Shown here: one piece after another, positions 44,946 to 52,678 of the stretch
Numbering within the stretch: the stretch's first letter is position 1
Layout: each line of letters starts with the position of its first letter
From: Chloroflexota bacterium
GTDB taxonomy: Bacteria; Chloroflexota; Anaerolineae; Anaerolineales; Anaerolineaceae
Assembly: GCA_016838895.1 (NCBI GenBank)
Contig: JAEKNU010000024.1
Coordinates: 1 to 56,339, forward strand
Reading direction: 5' to 3'
Length of the DNA stretch: 56,339 nucleotides
Translations under genes and position numbers: made by a program
The notes under the pieces: generated by a model
Database searches by the model: none
Seen by the model: only the letters and a program-made list of their open reading frames with translations
Told to the model about the DNA's origin: nothing

Positions 44946-46121
44946 CTAAAGATATTCTTTTAATTGACGTGATCTTCTTGGGTGACGCAGTCGGCGCAGT
45001 GCTTTACTCTCAATTTGGCGAATACGTTCACGTGTTAGTCCGAACTTTTCACCGACTTCCTCGAGAGTATATGTGCGTCCGTTTTCCAATCCGAAGCGTA
45101 ATTTAAGGATACGTGCCTCACGTGGGGGCAGGGTATCCAGCACATCCTCTATTTTTTCGCTAAGCAGTTTGGTGTAGGCACTTTGCGAAGGTGAGGGGGT
45201 GATGGTATCCTCGACAAACATGCCCAATTCAGTTTCTTCACCATCCTCATTGATGGGGGATTCCAGAGAGAGGGGCAGCCAGGAGACACGCAGCATCCAA
45301 TCCACTTTCTTGGCGGAATGCCCGATTTCCACGGCCAATTCCTCCGTGGTGGGTACTCGGCCAAGGGTTTGTTCCATCTCATGTGAAGTGCGGTAAATCT
45401 GGCGGATACGGTCCACCATATGTACCGGCACCCGGATGGTGCGACCCTGATCGGCGATTGCACGTGTTATCGTTTGGCGAATCCACCAGGTAGCATAGGT
45501 TGAAAATCTGAATCCACGCTGATACTCATACTTCTTGACCGCTTTCATCAAACCCAGATTACCTTCCTGAATCAGATCCAGAAACGGTACGCCGCGACCA
45601 ATATAGCGCTTGGCAATACTAACCACCAGGCGTGTGTTGGCTTTGATGAGATGCTCACGGGCGATTTCACCATCATGAACCTCTTCTCTTAGTTTCTGTT
45701 GTTGTTTCAGGGTTGAATTGCCGTTTAAGCTGTTAACTTTCAATTTGGCTGCAAAGCCTTTTTCAATTCTCTTTGCCAGTGAAATTTCTTCTTCAACAGA
45801 AAGCAACGGCACTCTGGCCATTTCTTTCATGTATAAACCCACTGTGTCATCGCTGGAGATGGAGGTAAGGCTATTATGTGGGCCAGGTTTTATAGAAAGA
45901 AAATCTTCTGATTCAAAATGTTCAGGTTCTACGTCATCAATAATTTCAATGCCTTTGCGGCGTAAAGAATGCATGATCGATTTTAGTCGATCTGCCTGTC
46001 TTGCGGCATCCGGATAAACTTCAATGAGATCATCCGTGGTGAGATAGCCCTGAATATCTGCTTTATCTAGCAAGCTTTCCAGAACTGCCTGTGTGCGTTT
46101 CTTTCTGACCGGATCAATCAA
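44946..46121 (-). CDS. sigA: RNA polymerase primary-type sigma factor (RpoD/SigA family)
   Basis: Directs RNA polymerase to -35/-10 promoters. About 391 residues. Region 1.1-like N-terminus, region 1.2 (VGLYMKEMARVPLLSVEEE), regions 2.1-2.4 (VVSIAKRYIGRGVPFLDLIQEGNLGLMKAVKKYEY then the RFSTYATWWIRQ helix), region 3 and region 4.2 (LTRERIRQIESKALRRLR). The frame is open from a TTG at 46175, but AGGAGG lies 7 bases before a TTG at 46121, giving MIDPVRKKR as N-terminus; that start is preferred. A perfect 16-bp palindrome lies just upstream. Whether this is the sole primary sigma cannot be told here. Confidence 0.93.
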   Translation of the reverse strand: MIDPVRKKRTQAVLESLLDKADIQGYLTTDDLIEVYPDAARQADRLKSIMHSLRRKGIEIIDDVEPEHFESEDFLSIKPGPHNSLTSISSDDTVGLYMKEMARVPLLSVEEEISLAKRIEKGFAAKLKVNSLNGNSTLKQQQKLREEVHDGEIAREHLIKANTRLVVSIAKRYIGRGVPFLDLIQEGNLGLMKAVKKYEYQRGFRFSTYATWWIRQTITRAIADQGRTIRVPVHMVDRIRQIYRTSHEMEQTLGRVPTTEELAVEIGHSAKKVDWMLRVSWLPLSLESPINEDGEETELGMFVEDTITPSPSQSAYTKLLSEKIEDVLDTLPPREARILKLRFGLENGRTYTLEEVGEKFGLTRERIRQIESKALRRLRHPRRSRQLKEYL

Positions 46122-46141
46122 TATCAACCCTCCTTGATATA

Positions 46142-46157
46142 GTGTTTCCGGAAACAC
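46142..46157 (-). promoter_or_regulatory. Perfect palindrome before the sigma factor start
   Basis: GTGTTTCCGGAAACAC is a perfect 16-bp palindrome 20 bases upstream of the preferred TTG start of sigA and 33 bases after the stop of the DUF177 gene. It may be a protein-binding site or a small mRNA hairpin over the leader. Not matched to a known regulator. Confidence 0.5.
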
Positions 46158-46190
46158 GTGGTCATTTGGCTGCAAAAACGAGAAAGAAAG

Positions 46191-46703
46191 TTAATGAGAT
46201 AATTTCTTTAAAGAGTACTCGTCTTGCGAAAATTGACCAGAATGTTCACAGTTGATTACATTTAAATTGCACCCACATATGGGGCATAAGCCAGCACAGT
46301 TTTCTTTACAAATTGGTTTGATTGGAATTTCTACCAATAAGTATTCAATTAATAATGGTTTTAGATCAATATATCCGTTATCCGGAACAAGTAATTCAGA
46401 ATCTGTTGCGAATTCTTCTTTAAACGCGTACAATTCACTAAAACAGGTATTCAATGTTAGCTGAAAATCGGTCAAACAACGGACGCAAGTTGATGATTTA
46501 GCGGCGTTGAACTCCCCCTGAATCAGTAAGCCCTGTTGAGCCCGGCTTATCAGCGTTGACCCAATAACATTGGTAAATTTGCTCTCTTCATCATCGTCAA
46601 AAAATAATTCGGGAAGGGTAAACGTGAATTCACGATTGGTGCCTACCGATTGGGCAACTAAGAAACCGATATTGATTCTGAGAAGATTATTTTTGTTGTT
46701 CAC
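46191..46703 (-). CDS. DUF177 (YceD-like) protein
   Basis: 170 residues. Central motif CVRCLTDF and C-terminal cysteine cluster CKENCAGLCPICGCNLN, both typical of DUF177. Members are linked to 23S rRNA accumulation and in most bacteria lie directly before rpmF (ribosomal protein L32). Here no rpmF follows; the next gene is the sigma factor. The start is GTG with a weak GTGGGC site. A strong promoter precedes it. Confidence 0.88.
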   Translation of the reverse strand: MNNKNNLLRINIGFLVAQSVGTNREFTFTLPELFFDDDEESKFTNVIGSTLISRAQQGLLIQGEFNAAKSSTCVRCLTDFQLTLNTCFSELYAFKEEFATDSELLVPDNGYIDLKPLLIEYLLVEIPIKPICKENCAGLCPICGCNLNVINCEHSGQFSQDEYSLKKLSH

Positions 46704-46745
46704 AAGCCCACATTTCTACAAAGTCAGTAAATTTTAATCAAACCG

Positions 46746-46774
46746 ATTATAGCATACAGCGTATAGTAAGTCAA
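46746..46774 (-). promoter_or_regulatory. Promoter of the DUF177-sigA unit
   Basis: On the minus strand TTGACT (46774-46769), a 17-bp spacer and perfect TATAAT (46751-46746). Predicted transcription start about 35 bases before the GTG of the DUF177 gene. It lies back to back with the rdgB -10 box. Confidence 0.75.
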
Positions 46775-46800
46775 TATAAAGTAATTAATATAATAAAAAT

Positions 46801-47412
46801 ATGAAAAATAAAGAAAATAACACCATTTTGCTTGCCAGTGGTAATGCAGGCAAGTTAATTGAAATGCAGGCGTTGCTGAAAGAGACGCCTTATCAGTTGA
46901 TTACCTCAAAAGAAATGGGCATCCATCTGGATATTGTAGAAGATGGCGATACCTATGCGGAGAATGCCATAAAAAAGGCATTAGCTTATGCAACTGCCAG
47001 CCACATGCTGGTTATGGCGGATGATTCCGGCTTGGAAGTGGATGCGCTAAACGGTGGCCCCGGATTATATTCGGCGCGTTTTGCACCGCAGCCCGGCGCT
47101 ACGGATGCAGATCGGCGGGTATATTTATTAGAGCAGCTTCAGGGACATGCACAGCCCTGGACGGCACGCTTCCGTTGCGTGATTGCGATCGCCAAACCGG
47201 ATGGAGAAGTACGGACAGTAGAGGGTATTTGCCCTGGGGAAATCCTGCCCGAAGAGCGTGGTATACAAGGCTTTGGCTATGATCCGCTGTTTTTCATTCC
47301 AGAAATTCAAAAAACGATGGCGCAGATGAGCATGCAAGAAAAAAACACCCTTAGCCATCGGGCCAGGGCGGTAATGTTTGCTATCCCGTTGATTGAGAAG
47401 ATGATCCATTAA
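46801..47412 (+). CDS. rdgB: Non-canonical purine NTP pyrophosphatase (RdgB/HAM1)
   Basis: Hydrolyses ITP, XTP and dITP to keep them out of nucleic acids. 203 residues, normal length. Motifs: ILLASGNAGKLIEM, ADDSGLEVDALNGGPGLYSARFA (metal-binding acidic residues), GFGYDPLFFIPE and KNTLSHRARA. No Shine-Dalgarno; TATAAT (46789-46794) ends 6 bases before the ATG, which points to a leaderless mRNA. Divergent from the DUF177 gene. Confidence 0.96.
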   Translation: MKNKENNTILLASGNAGKLIEMQALLKETPYQLITSKEMGIHLDIVEDGDTYAENAIKKALAYATASHMLVMADDSGLEVDALNGGPGLYSARFAPQPGATDADRRVYLLEQLQGHAQPWTARFRCVIAIAKPDGEVRTVEGICPGEILPEERGIQGFGYDPLFFIPEIQKTMAQMSMQEKNTLSHRARAVMFAIPLIEKMIH

Positions 47413-47536
47413 GTAGTTTTGGAGTAATGCTTAGGTGAAAATCTACAATCGAGATATTGCAAAGACTTTCATGTTTTCCTGGTGCTCTGTGATCATTGCA
47501 TACCCAATTTTGACCTCGTTGAAATTGCAAATGGTT

Positions 47537-47944
47537 TTACCAATGGGAATAATAATTACGCACTTTGGCTGAAATCTGAATTTCAGTCATTTTCCCGACG
47601 GTTTCAACACCTACGATATGTTCACCCAGCTGATTCTCGATCAGCCGATTTTCAAATTCAACTTTTGCCTTACCGGGTCCAAATATCAATATCGAATCGG
47701 CATTCCTTATAAAGGAAATGACACCATCGTAATATTGATTTAGATTTTTTTCAAATTTACGATTGAGCATCTCTTTGGATCCAGACTCATCCTTGTTTTT
47801 TGCATCATATGCTTTTGTGGATTTTTTGTTTAACACCTGTTTAGCAGCATTAGATTTAATTTTACGAACGACTTCTACTCCATTTTCAATTGTCACAAAA
47901 ACAGTCTCACGATGATCAATCCATAATCCCACTTCTTTTTTCAT
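47537..47944 (-). CDS. eRF1-like-fold family protein of unknown function
   Basis: 135 residues. KKEVGLWIDHRETVFVTIENG at the N-terminus and ILIFGPGKAKVEFENRL plus VGVETVGKMTEIQISAKVR at the C-terminus match a widespread bacterial family that resembles the third domain of peptide release factor eRF1 (BaeRF-like). No function is established. A lysine-rich low-complexity insert lies near 35-60. GGAG precedes the ATG by 5 bases. First of a run of minus-strand stress-type genes, though each is separated by 80-200 bases. Confidence 0.75.
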   Translation of the reverse strand: MKKEVGLWIDHRETVFVTIENGVEVVRKIKSNAAKQVLNKKSTKAYDAKNKDESGSKEMLNRKFEKNLNQYYDGVISFIRNADSILIFGPGKAKVEFENRLIENQLGEHIVGVETVGKMTEIQISAKVRNYYSHW

Positions 47945-48024
47945 AATTGCTCCATTTGAAATTTTCTTTACCTGTAAAATATACGAATCGGCTGATTATT
48001 GAAAATTAATTTCAATCGTATCGG

Positions 48025-48123
48025 TCACTCACGTGCTGCTTGTTTTAACCGCCGGATATGTTTGCGGGCACCTTTAGATAAACGTTTGGTATTCTTCTTG
48101 TTCTTCGGTTTGGTTTCTGCCAT
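48025..48123 (-). CDS. Very small basic protein
   Basis: 32 residues, MAETKPKNKKNTKRLSKGAR then KHIRRLKQAARE: about a third Lys or Arg and no hydrophobic core. It has a textbook ribosome site AGGAG 8 bases before the ATG and an in-frame TGA, so it is likely translated. The composition suggests binding to nucleic acid (DNA, rRNA or ribosome). It lies between the eRF1-like-fold gene and the zinc-ribbon gene, near two Dps genes, so a nucleoid or ribosome role in starvation is conceivable; this is inference. Confidence 0.72.
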   Translation of the reverse strand: MAETKPKNKKNTKRLSKGARKHIRRLKQAARE

Positions 48124-48216
48124 GATGATATCTCCTGTTTATTGTTGAAATTGCGAAAATCTATTCATTTTTCCATTTATGGGATATGGTCACCCTATAA
48201 ACGAATTACCATTTTC

Positions 48217-48432
48217 TTATGGATGTGAAAATGACCGTATCCAATTTTTAAATTTCTGATTGAATTTTTTTTGCTTCCTAATTTGAGCCGAAATTTGCCA
48301 ATAGGTTATTCTTTCTCCACAATCGCATGTAACAAATTGCATGGAGGATCCGGTATTATTTGCTGCTTCATTAATAACCCTAAGATTCGTAATTTTTGCA
48401 GCACATGCAGGGCATTCTATCTGGTTTTCCAT
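48217..48432 (-). CDS. Small zinc-ribbon-like protein
   Basis: 71 residues. CPACAAKI (Cys7, Cys10) and CDCGERI (Cys36, Cys38) form an unusual ribbon with a C-x-C second half; a basic helical tail follows (IRKQKKFNQKFKNWIRSF). Possibly binds nucleic acid. AAGGA lies 8 bases before the ATG. Function unknown. Confidence 0.72.
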   Translation of the reverse strand: MENQIECPACAAKITNLRVINEAANNTGSSMQFVTCDCGERITYWQISAQIRKQKKFNQKFKNWIRSFSHP

Positions 48433-48545
48433 TTTTGTTTTCCTTTTCAGGCATACCTGATCTATTGAATATTTTCATTCAAAAACAAATCACTCAGATG
48501 GATATTGGAATCGTGGATACTATTTCAATCCGGAAAATTCAACCT

Positions 48546-49100
48546 TTATTGTGTGATTTGGGTAAGACGGCTTCTGGTACGGATCATCTCAGGTTGCTCA
48601 TATGCACGTAACATTACAACCATTTTTTCATGTGCACTCAAAATATTTCGCAAAATGATAGAGGTAATTTTGTCTTTATATTCGACAGAGCATTTTTTTG
48701 CATCCTGTCGTACAAATCGAATGATGATTTCATGATCTTCGATTAAGTCTTTGATACTGGGATTTTTTTTGTGTAATTCATTCAACCTGGCATTTCTGAG
48801 ATGTTCCTCAAAACTTCCAAATGATGGATTCCCTAAACTCTGAATTCTTTGTAATATTTCAGCAGATATAATGTTTAATTGTTTTCGTTGAACATCAAAA
48901 AATGTATGCAAACCGAGGAAATTAGGGCCAGTTACATTCCAATGAGCATTGAGTGTTTTATAGGTCAATGCTGCTTCATCTGACAACAATTGATTCAGTA
49001 TATTGATTACTGAAAGATGGAATATATGCTTTGCATTTATTCTTGTTTGTTTATTCTTCGTTTCTTTGGTACTCAAAACTTGATGCGTATCCCTTTTCAT
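48546..49100 (-). CDS. Dps-family protein A, with half ferroxidase site (His/His/Asp kept)
   Basis: 184 residues, four-helix Dps fold: LLSDEAALTYKTLNAHWNVTG, LHTFFDVQRKQL, later EDHEIIIRFVRQDAKK and SAHEKMVVMLRAYEQ. Dps shells of 12 subunits oxidise and store iron at dimer interfaces and shield DNA. Aligned to E. coli Dps, His51, His63 and Asp67 are kept (here His53, His65, Asp69), but Asp78 and Glu82, supplied by the partner subunit, are Ala80 and Gln84. A basic N-terminal tail (KETKNKQTRINAKH) could bind DNA. AAGGA lies 6 bases before the ATG. See the complementary paralog at 52.7 kb. Confidence 0.9.
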   Translation of the reverse strand: MKRDTHQVLSTKETKNKQTRINAKHIFHLSVINILNQLLSDEAALTYKTLNAHWNVTGPNFLGLHTFFDVQRKQLNIISAEILQRIQSLGNPSFGSFEEHLRNARLNELHKKNPSIKDLIEDHEIIIRFVRQDAKKCSVEYKDKITSIILRNILSAHEKMVVMLRAYEQPEMIRTRSRLTQITQ

Positions 49101-49312
49101 CCTGTATCCTTTCTGTAGATGAAATACATCTACAATATCATCTTATCGGGAAAGTGCTATCGATGTCCCGAATACAACCTATAAAAAACCTAAATATAGT
49201 TCAATATAAGCACTCCATATTTAGTTTTCTTTTTTTGTAGAGATCTCCACACTTATGTCTCAATAAAAAGTAGATAATCGAGATACAGCCCAATATTTCA
49301 AAGAGACAATTA

Positions 49313-51553
49313 CTATCCAGGCGAATAGATTTTTAGAAATTCTTCTAAAACCTGTGGGTCAAAGTGTGTTCCGGACGAAGCCAATAGATAATCAAAAACT
49401 TGTTCTTTTGGCCAGGCAGGACGATATGGGCTATCTGATGATAAAGCATCCCATACATCTACTACGGCAAAAATGCGCGCAACCATTGGGATTTGCAAGC
49501 CACTTAGTCCAAGGGGATATCCGCTACCATCCCATTTTTCGTGATGACTATACGGTATATCAAGTGCCTTATGTAAATATTTAATTGGGGATAGAAGATC
49601 ATATGCAAACGCGGGATGTTTCTTCATCATAATCCATTCGTCATCCGTTAAAGGACCAGGCTTTAGCAATATCTGATCGGGAATACCCATTTTACCGATG
49701 TCATGAAGGAGTGCGCCCCAACGAATCTGAACCAGTTCTTTTTTACTAAAGCCAAATTTCTCAGCAAGTTTCACAGTCATTTCTGTTACCCGTTGCGAAT
49801 GTCCTTCTGTTTCCTTATCCCGCAAATCCAGGGCATGTGACCAGCCTTCGATCGTGGCATCATAAGCCATGCTGATCTCCAGATTGGAGCGCTGCATACT
49901 ATTAAATAAATTGGCATTTTCAATCGCAATTGCAGCTTGAAAAGCTAATGTATTTAGAAAATCATACCAGTCAGCATCCGGTTTGAGCGAAGAGCGATTG
50001 AATACTTCCAGGACACCATTAACTTTTCCTTTTGCAATTAAAGGGACACCCCAATAGCAGGAAAAATTATCTTCAGCCAGTTGAACACTGAAAACATTGT
50101 CGACCGGTTCATTTTGTAAATTTAGAATTTCGATTATTTGGCGCTTTAATGCAACCTGACCAGCATAACTTTCACCTAATGTAAGATGTGTATTTTGGAT
50201 TACCTTTGAACGAAATCCACGATCGGCAGCACATTCCAGTATATTTAAATTTGAATCTAATAATAAAATATCAGCCGCATCAACGCCCAGATCAATTATT
50301 GCATGGCGAAGAATTTCTGAAAGGTTTAGAGTTAAATCAAAATTTCCAGCGATAAATCGATCGATTGAGTTTATGGCAGTGAGATATTTAATATGCCTTT
50401 GTATTGTCTGTTCAGAAAGTTTCCGATCCGTTATGTCTAATGCAATTCCATCCACACGAATAAGCTTTCCTTTTTCATCAATGGTGGGTTTCATTGTCGA
50501 TTCAATCCAACGTAGATTTCCATCCGGCCGAATGATACGGAATTCTTGCTTTAAGAACTTTACAGTTTGCAAGGTGGCAATTTCCTCAGTTACACGAGCT
50601 TTATCTTCAGGAATAATTATGTCGTGCCATAGGTTCGGATTTTTGAAGAATTCCTCACTGGGATAACCAAAGATACCTTCGTGAGCTTGGGATACTTGCA
50701 ACATTTTGTTGTGAACGATATCAATGGAAAATATTGCTTGCGGGAGATTATTGTATAGATTAGACAATTGACTTACTACTTGTTCCAGATCTTCTCGAGA
50801 TTGCTTTTGTTCAGTGATATCACGATTAATACTGGAATATCCGACAATTTCTCCATTTACATCTTTGTGAACAAATGAAGATATCTCAACATCAATGCGC
50901 CTGCCATCTTTGCATATTTGATTCGCTTCACCACGCCAACGTCCAGTACGAGCGATTGTGCGCTTCATTTGTTTGGATTGATTTTTGGGCCACTTGGTGT
51001 GCAACAAATCCAATCCGTTTAATCCAATTACTTCATTTTCTTTCCAACCATATAGAAATTCAGCGGCCTTATTCCATGCAGTAAGGATGTGTTGTGGGTC
51101 CATTGCTACTATGGCATCATTTACGCTATCCAGTAGGCCGGCCTGATAAAGTATTTTCTTATTGGCGTGTTTTCGTGCAGTAATGTCATGAATATTGCAC
51201 TGAATCTCTGCTTTTTCGCCAACCAAATATTCGTTACTGATGAATTCGACCTGAATAAGCGAACCATCTTTTTTCTTCAGTGGTAAATCACCATATCGAA
51301 TATATTTATTCTCCCGTAATTCTTTAAAAGCATTTTGACAATTTTTTGTATCTATGAACGCCCCCATTTCCCAAAGGGATTTGTTAATGAATTCTTCACG
51401 TGAATAATTGAGCATTTCCATCAAAAATGGATTAACATCTTTAATGAATCCAGTTTTGCCATCCAAAATGAGTATGCCAGTTTGAGAAGTTTCAAACAGG
51501 CGTCGATAGCGAAGCTCTGAATCGTTTTTTGATAGTTCGATATATTTTTTCAT
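49313..51553 (-). CDS. PAS-PAS-PAS-GAF-HD-GYP sensor (c-di-GMP phosphodiesterase)
   Basis: 746 residues. Three PAS domains (starting about YRRLFETSQTGILIL, LLDSVNDAIVAMD and LYNNLPQAIFSID), a GAF domain (about 420-565) and a C-terminal HD-GYP domain. The HD-GYP signature is complete: HSQRVTEM, LLHDIGKMGIPD, KHPAFAYDLL, HHEKWDGSGYP and ARIFAVVDVWDAL. Such domains cleave cyclic di-GMP, so the protein probably lowers the messenger in response to intracellular signals. The frame is open to 51613; ATG 51553 after AAAGG gives a start close to the first PAS domain. A PilZ receptor is encoded at 24 kb. Confidence 0.92.
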   Translation of the reverse strand: MKKYIELSKNDSELRYRRLFETSQTGILILDGKTGFIKDVNPFLMEMLNYSREEFINKSLWEMGAFIDTKNCQNAFKELRENKYIRYGDLPLKKKDGSLIQVEFISNEYLVGEKAEIQCNIHDITARKHANKKILYQAGLLDSVNDAIVAMDPQHILTAWNKAAEFLYGWKENEVIGLNGLDLLHTKWPKNQSKQMKRTIARTGRWRGEANQICKDGRRIDVEISSFVHKDVNGEIVGYSSINRDITEQKQSREDLEQVVSQLSNLYNNLPQAIFSIDIVHNKMLQVSQAHEGIFGYPSEEFFKNPNLWHDIIIPEDKARVTEEIATLQTVKFLKQEFRIIRPDGNLRWIESTMKPTIDEKGKLIRVDGIALDITDRKLSEQTIQRHIKYLTAINSIDRFIAGNFDLTLNLSEILRHAIIDLGVDAADILLLDSNLNILECAADRGFRSKVIQNTHLTLGESYAGQVALKRQIIEILNLQNEPVDNVFSVQLAEDNFSCYWGVPLIAKGKVNGVLEVFNRSSLKPDADWYDFLNTLAFQAAIAIENANLFNSMQRSNLEISMAYDATIEGWSHALDLRDKETEGHSQRVTEMTVKLAEKFGFSKKELVQIRWGALLHDIGKMGIPDQILLKPGPLTDDEWIMMKKHPAFAYDLLSPIKYLHKALDIPYSHHEKWDGSGYPLGLSGLQIPMVARIFAVVDVWDALSSDSPYRPAWPKEQVFDYLLASSGTHFDPQVLEEFLKIYSPG

Positions 51554-52053
51554 AGCAAAATAACCTTTTACGGTGTAATACAGTAATTGATACCCGAGTA
51601 TGTCTGATAACATTTCACTTTAAAAATGAAAAGAAGACACATATCCTGTACTATATGATCGAATCCATATTTTTCTATCAATATCCTTAACATCCTCTCA
51701 AAAACCACAAAAATTTTATAATGTTTATTTAGATTCCATTTGACCACTTGCAACTGTGTCTATTAAAAGAGCATATTCTGTTATACCAACAAGGTATAAC
51801 GCAAGGTTTCTCAATAGTGAAAAACATTGATTATTCCCAAAATAATGACTTACTCATTGAACAAATGCCAAAGTGAGTCACCCTTTCCCTTTGGGTGACC
51901 CACTTGTGTACTTTAATCTCATCTTATACGAAAAATAATTCAGAGTACTTAAATTACTTGATAAAGCAGAATTAGAATGATCAAACAGTTTTTTTGCATA
52001 TAGATTTCTGCAGGTGCAGGGTTCCCCATTGCAGTGGTAAAGAAAGGTACATA
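51554..52053. other. Long intergenic region with two inverted repeats
   Basis: About 500 bases without a credible gene. It holds two hairpins: GTTATACC (51780-51787) with GGTATAAC (51793-51800), and GTGAGTCACCC (51873-51883) with GGGTGACCCAC (51893-51903, one mismatch). The second could end the minus-strand transcript of the small basic protein gene at 52054 (a short TTT follows on that strand). No tRNA or known small RNA was recognised. Confidence 0.5.
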
Positions 52054-52260
52054 CTATCTTCGATTTCTCTTCTCAGCCGAAGTAGATTTCACACTACCCG
52101 ACGACGAAGCTTTCTTTCCAGTAGATTTTGATGCAGATGATTTGTTATCCAATGCAGATGCAACTGTGTTTAGCACACTTGATGTTCCGCTATCACTATT
52201 TGTACTTGTTTTTGCTTTAATTTGTTTTGGTTTCTTTTTATTGGCACCTTTTCGTCCCAT
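52054..52260 (-). CDS. Small Lys/Ser-rich basic protein
   Basis: 68 residues: basic start MGRKGANKKKPKQIKAKT, Ser/Thr/Asn-rich middle and basic end (KSTSAEKRNRR). Low complexity, likely unfolded, reminiscent of histone H1-like tails. AGGAG lies 6 bases before the ATG. Like the 32-residue protein at 48.0 kb it is a candidate nucleic-acid-binding partner of the nearby Dps proteins, but that is inference only. Confidence 0.65.
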   Translation of the reverse strand: MGRKGANKKKPKQIKAKTSTNSDSGTSSVLNTVASALDNKSSASKSTGKKASSSGSVKSTSAEKRNRR

Positions 52261-52371
52261 GATATTCTCCTTTATGGAATATGTATTTATGGTTTAGATA
52301 TGAAGTGCCTTTGACATGCAGATGTTGATGCATTATTCACTTCATGTAATTGTAATATTTCTTAATTCCAG

Positions 52372-52599
52372 CTATGACTTACTAATGAATACAGTATCTG
52401 TACGATTGCTGTAGCCTGCCCAGAATACATTTCCATCAACGCGATATTCGTGGAAGCTAATTGCGCGCCCCATATCACCAACATATTCGACATGCATTGT
52501 TTGATAATCGGGTAATTCAATGATTTTTACCTGATCTCCGATGGGTTCTGAATCGTAGCTGATTTGTTCAATAATCTTCGAAATTTGTAATTTTTCCAT
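52372..52599 (-). CDS. Small hypothetical protein
   Basis: 75 residues, beta-rich: helix EKLQISKIIEQISYDS, then VKIIELPDYQTMHVEYVG, ISFHEYRVDGNVFWAGYS and DTVFISKS. No family recognised. The frame is open from 52644, but AGAGG lies 5 bases before ATG 52599, so that start was taken. Stands between Dps protein B and the small basic protein gene on the same strand. Confidence 0.65.
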   Translation of the reverse strand: MEKLQISKIIEQISYDSEPIGDQVKIIELPDYQTMHVEYVGDMGRAISFHEYRVDGNVFWAGYSNRTDTVFISKS

Positions 52600-52652
52600 G
52601 AATACCTCTGTATTCGTATTTGTTATAGGTAAAGTGTTGGTCAAAATCCGGT

Positions 52653-52678
52653 CCGGGGCGCAATATTACACGCCCCGG
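52653..52678 (-). terminator. Hairpin over the stop codon of Dps gene B
   Basis: CCGGGGCG (52653-52660) and CGCCCCGG (52671-52678) form a perfect GC-rich 8-bp stem. The TAA of the Dps gene (52668-52666) lies in the loop, so one arm is coding. Only a short TTTT follows on the minus strand; partial terminator or mRNA 3' stabiliser. Confidence 0.5.
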
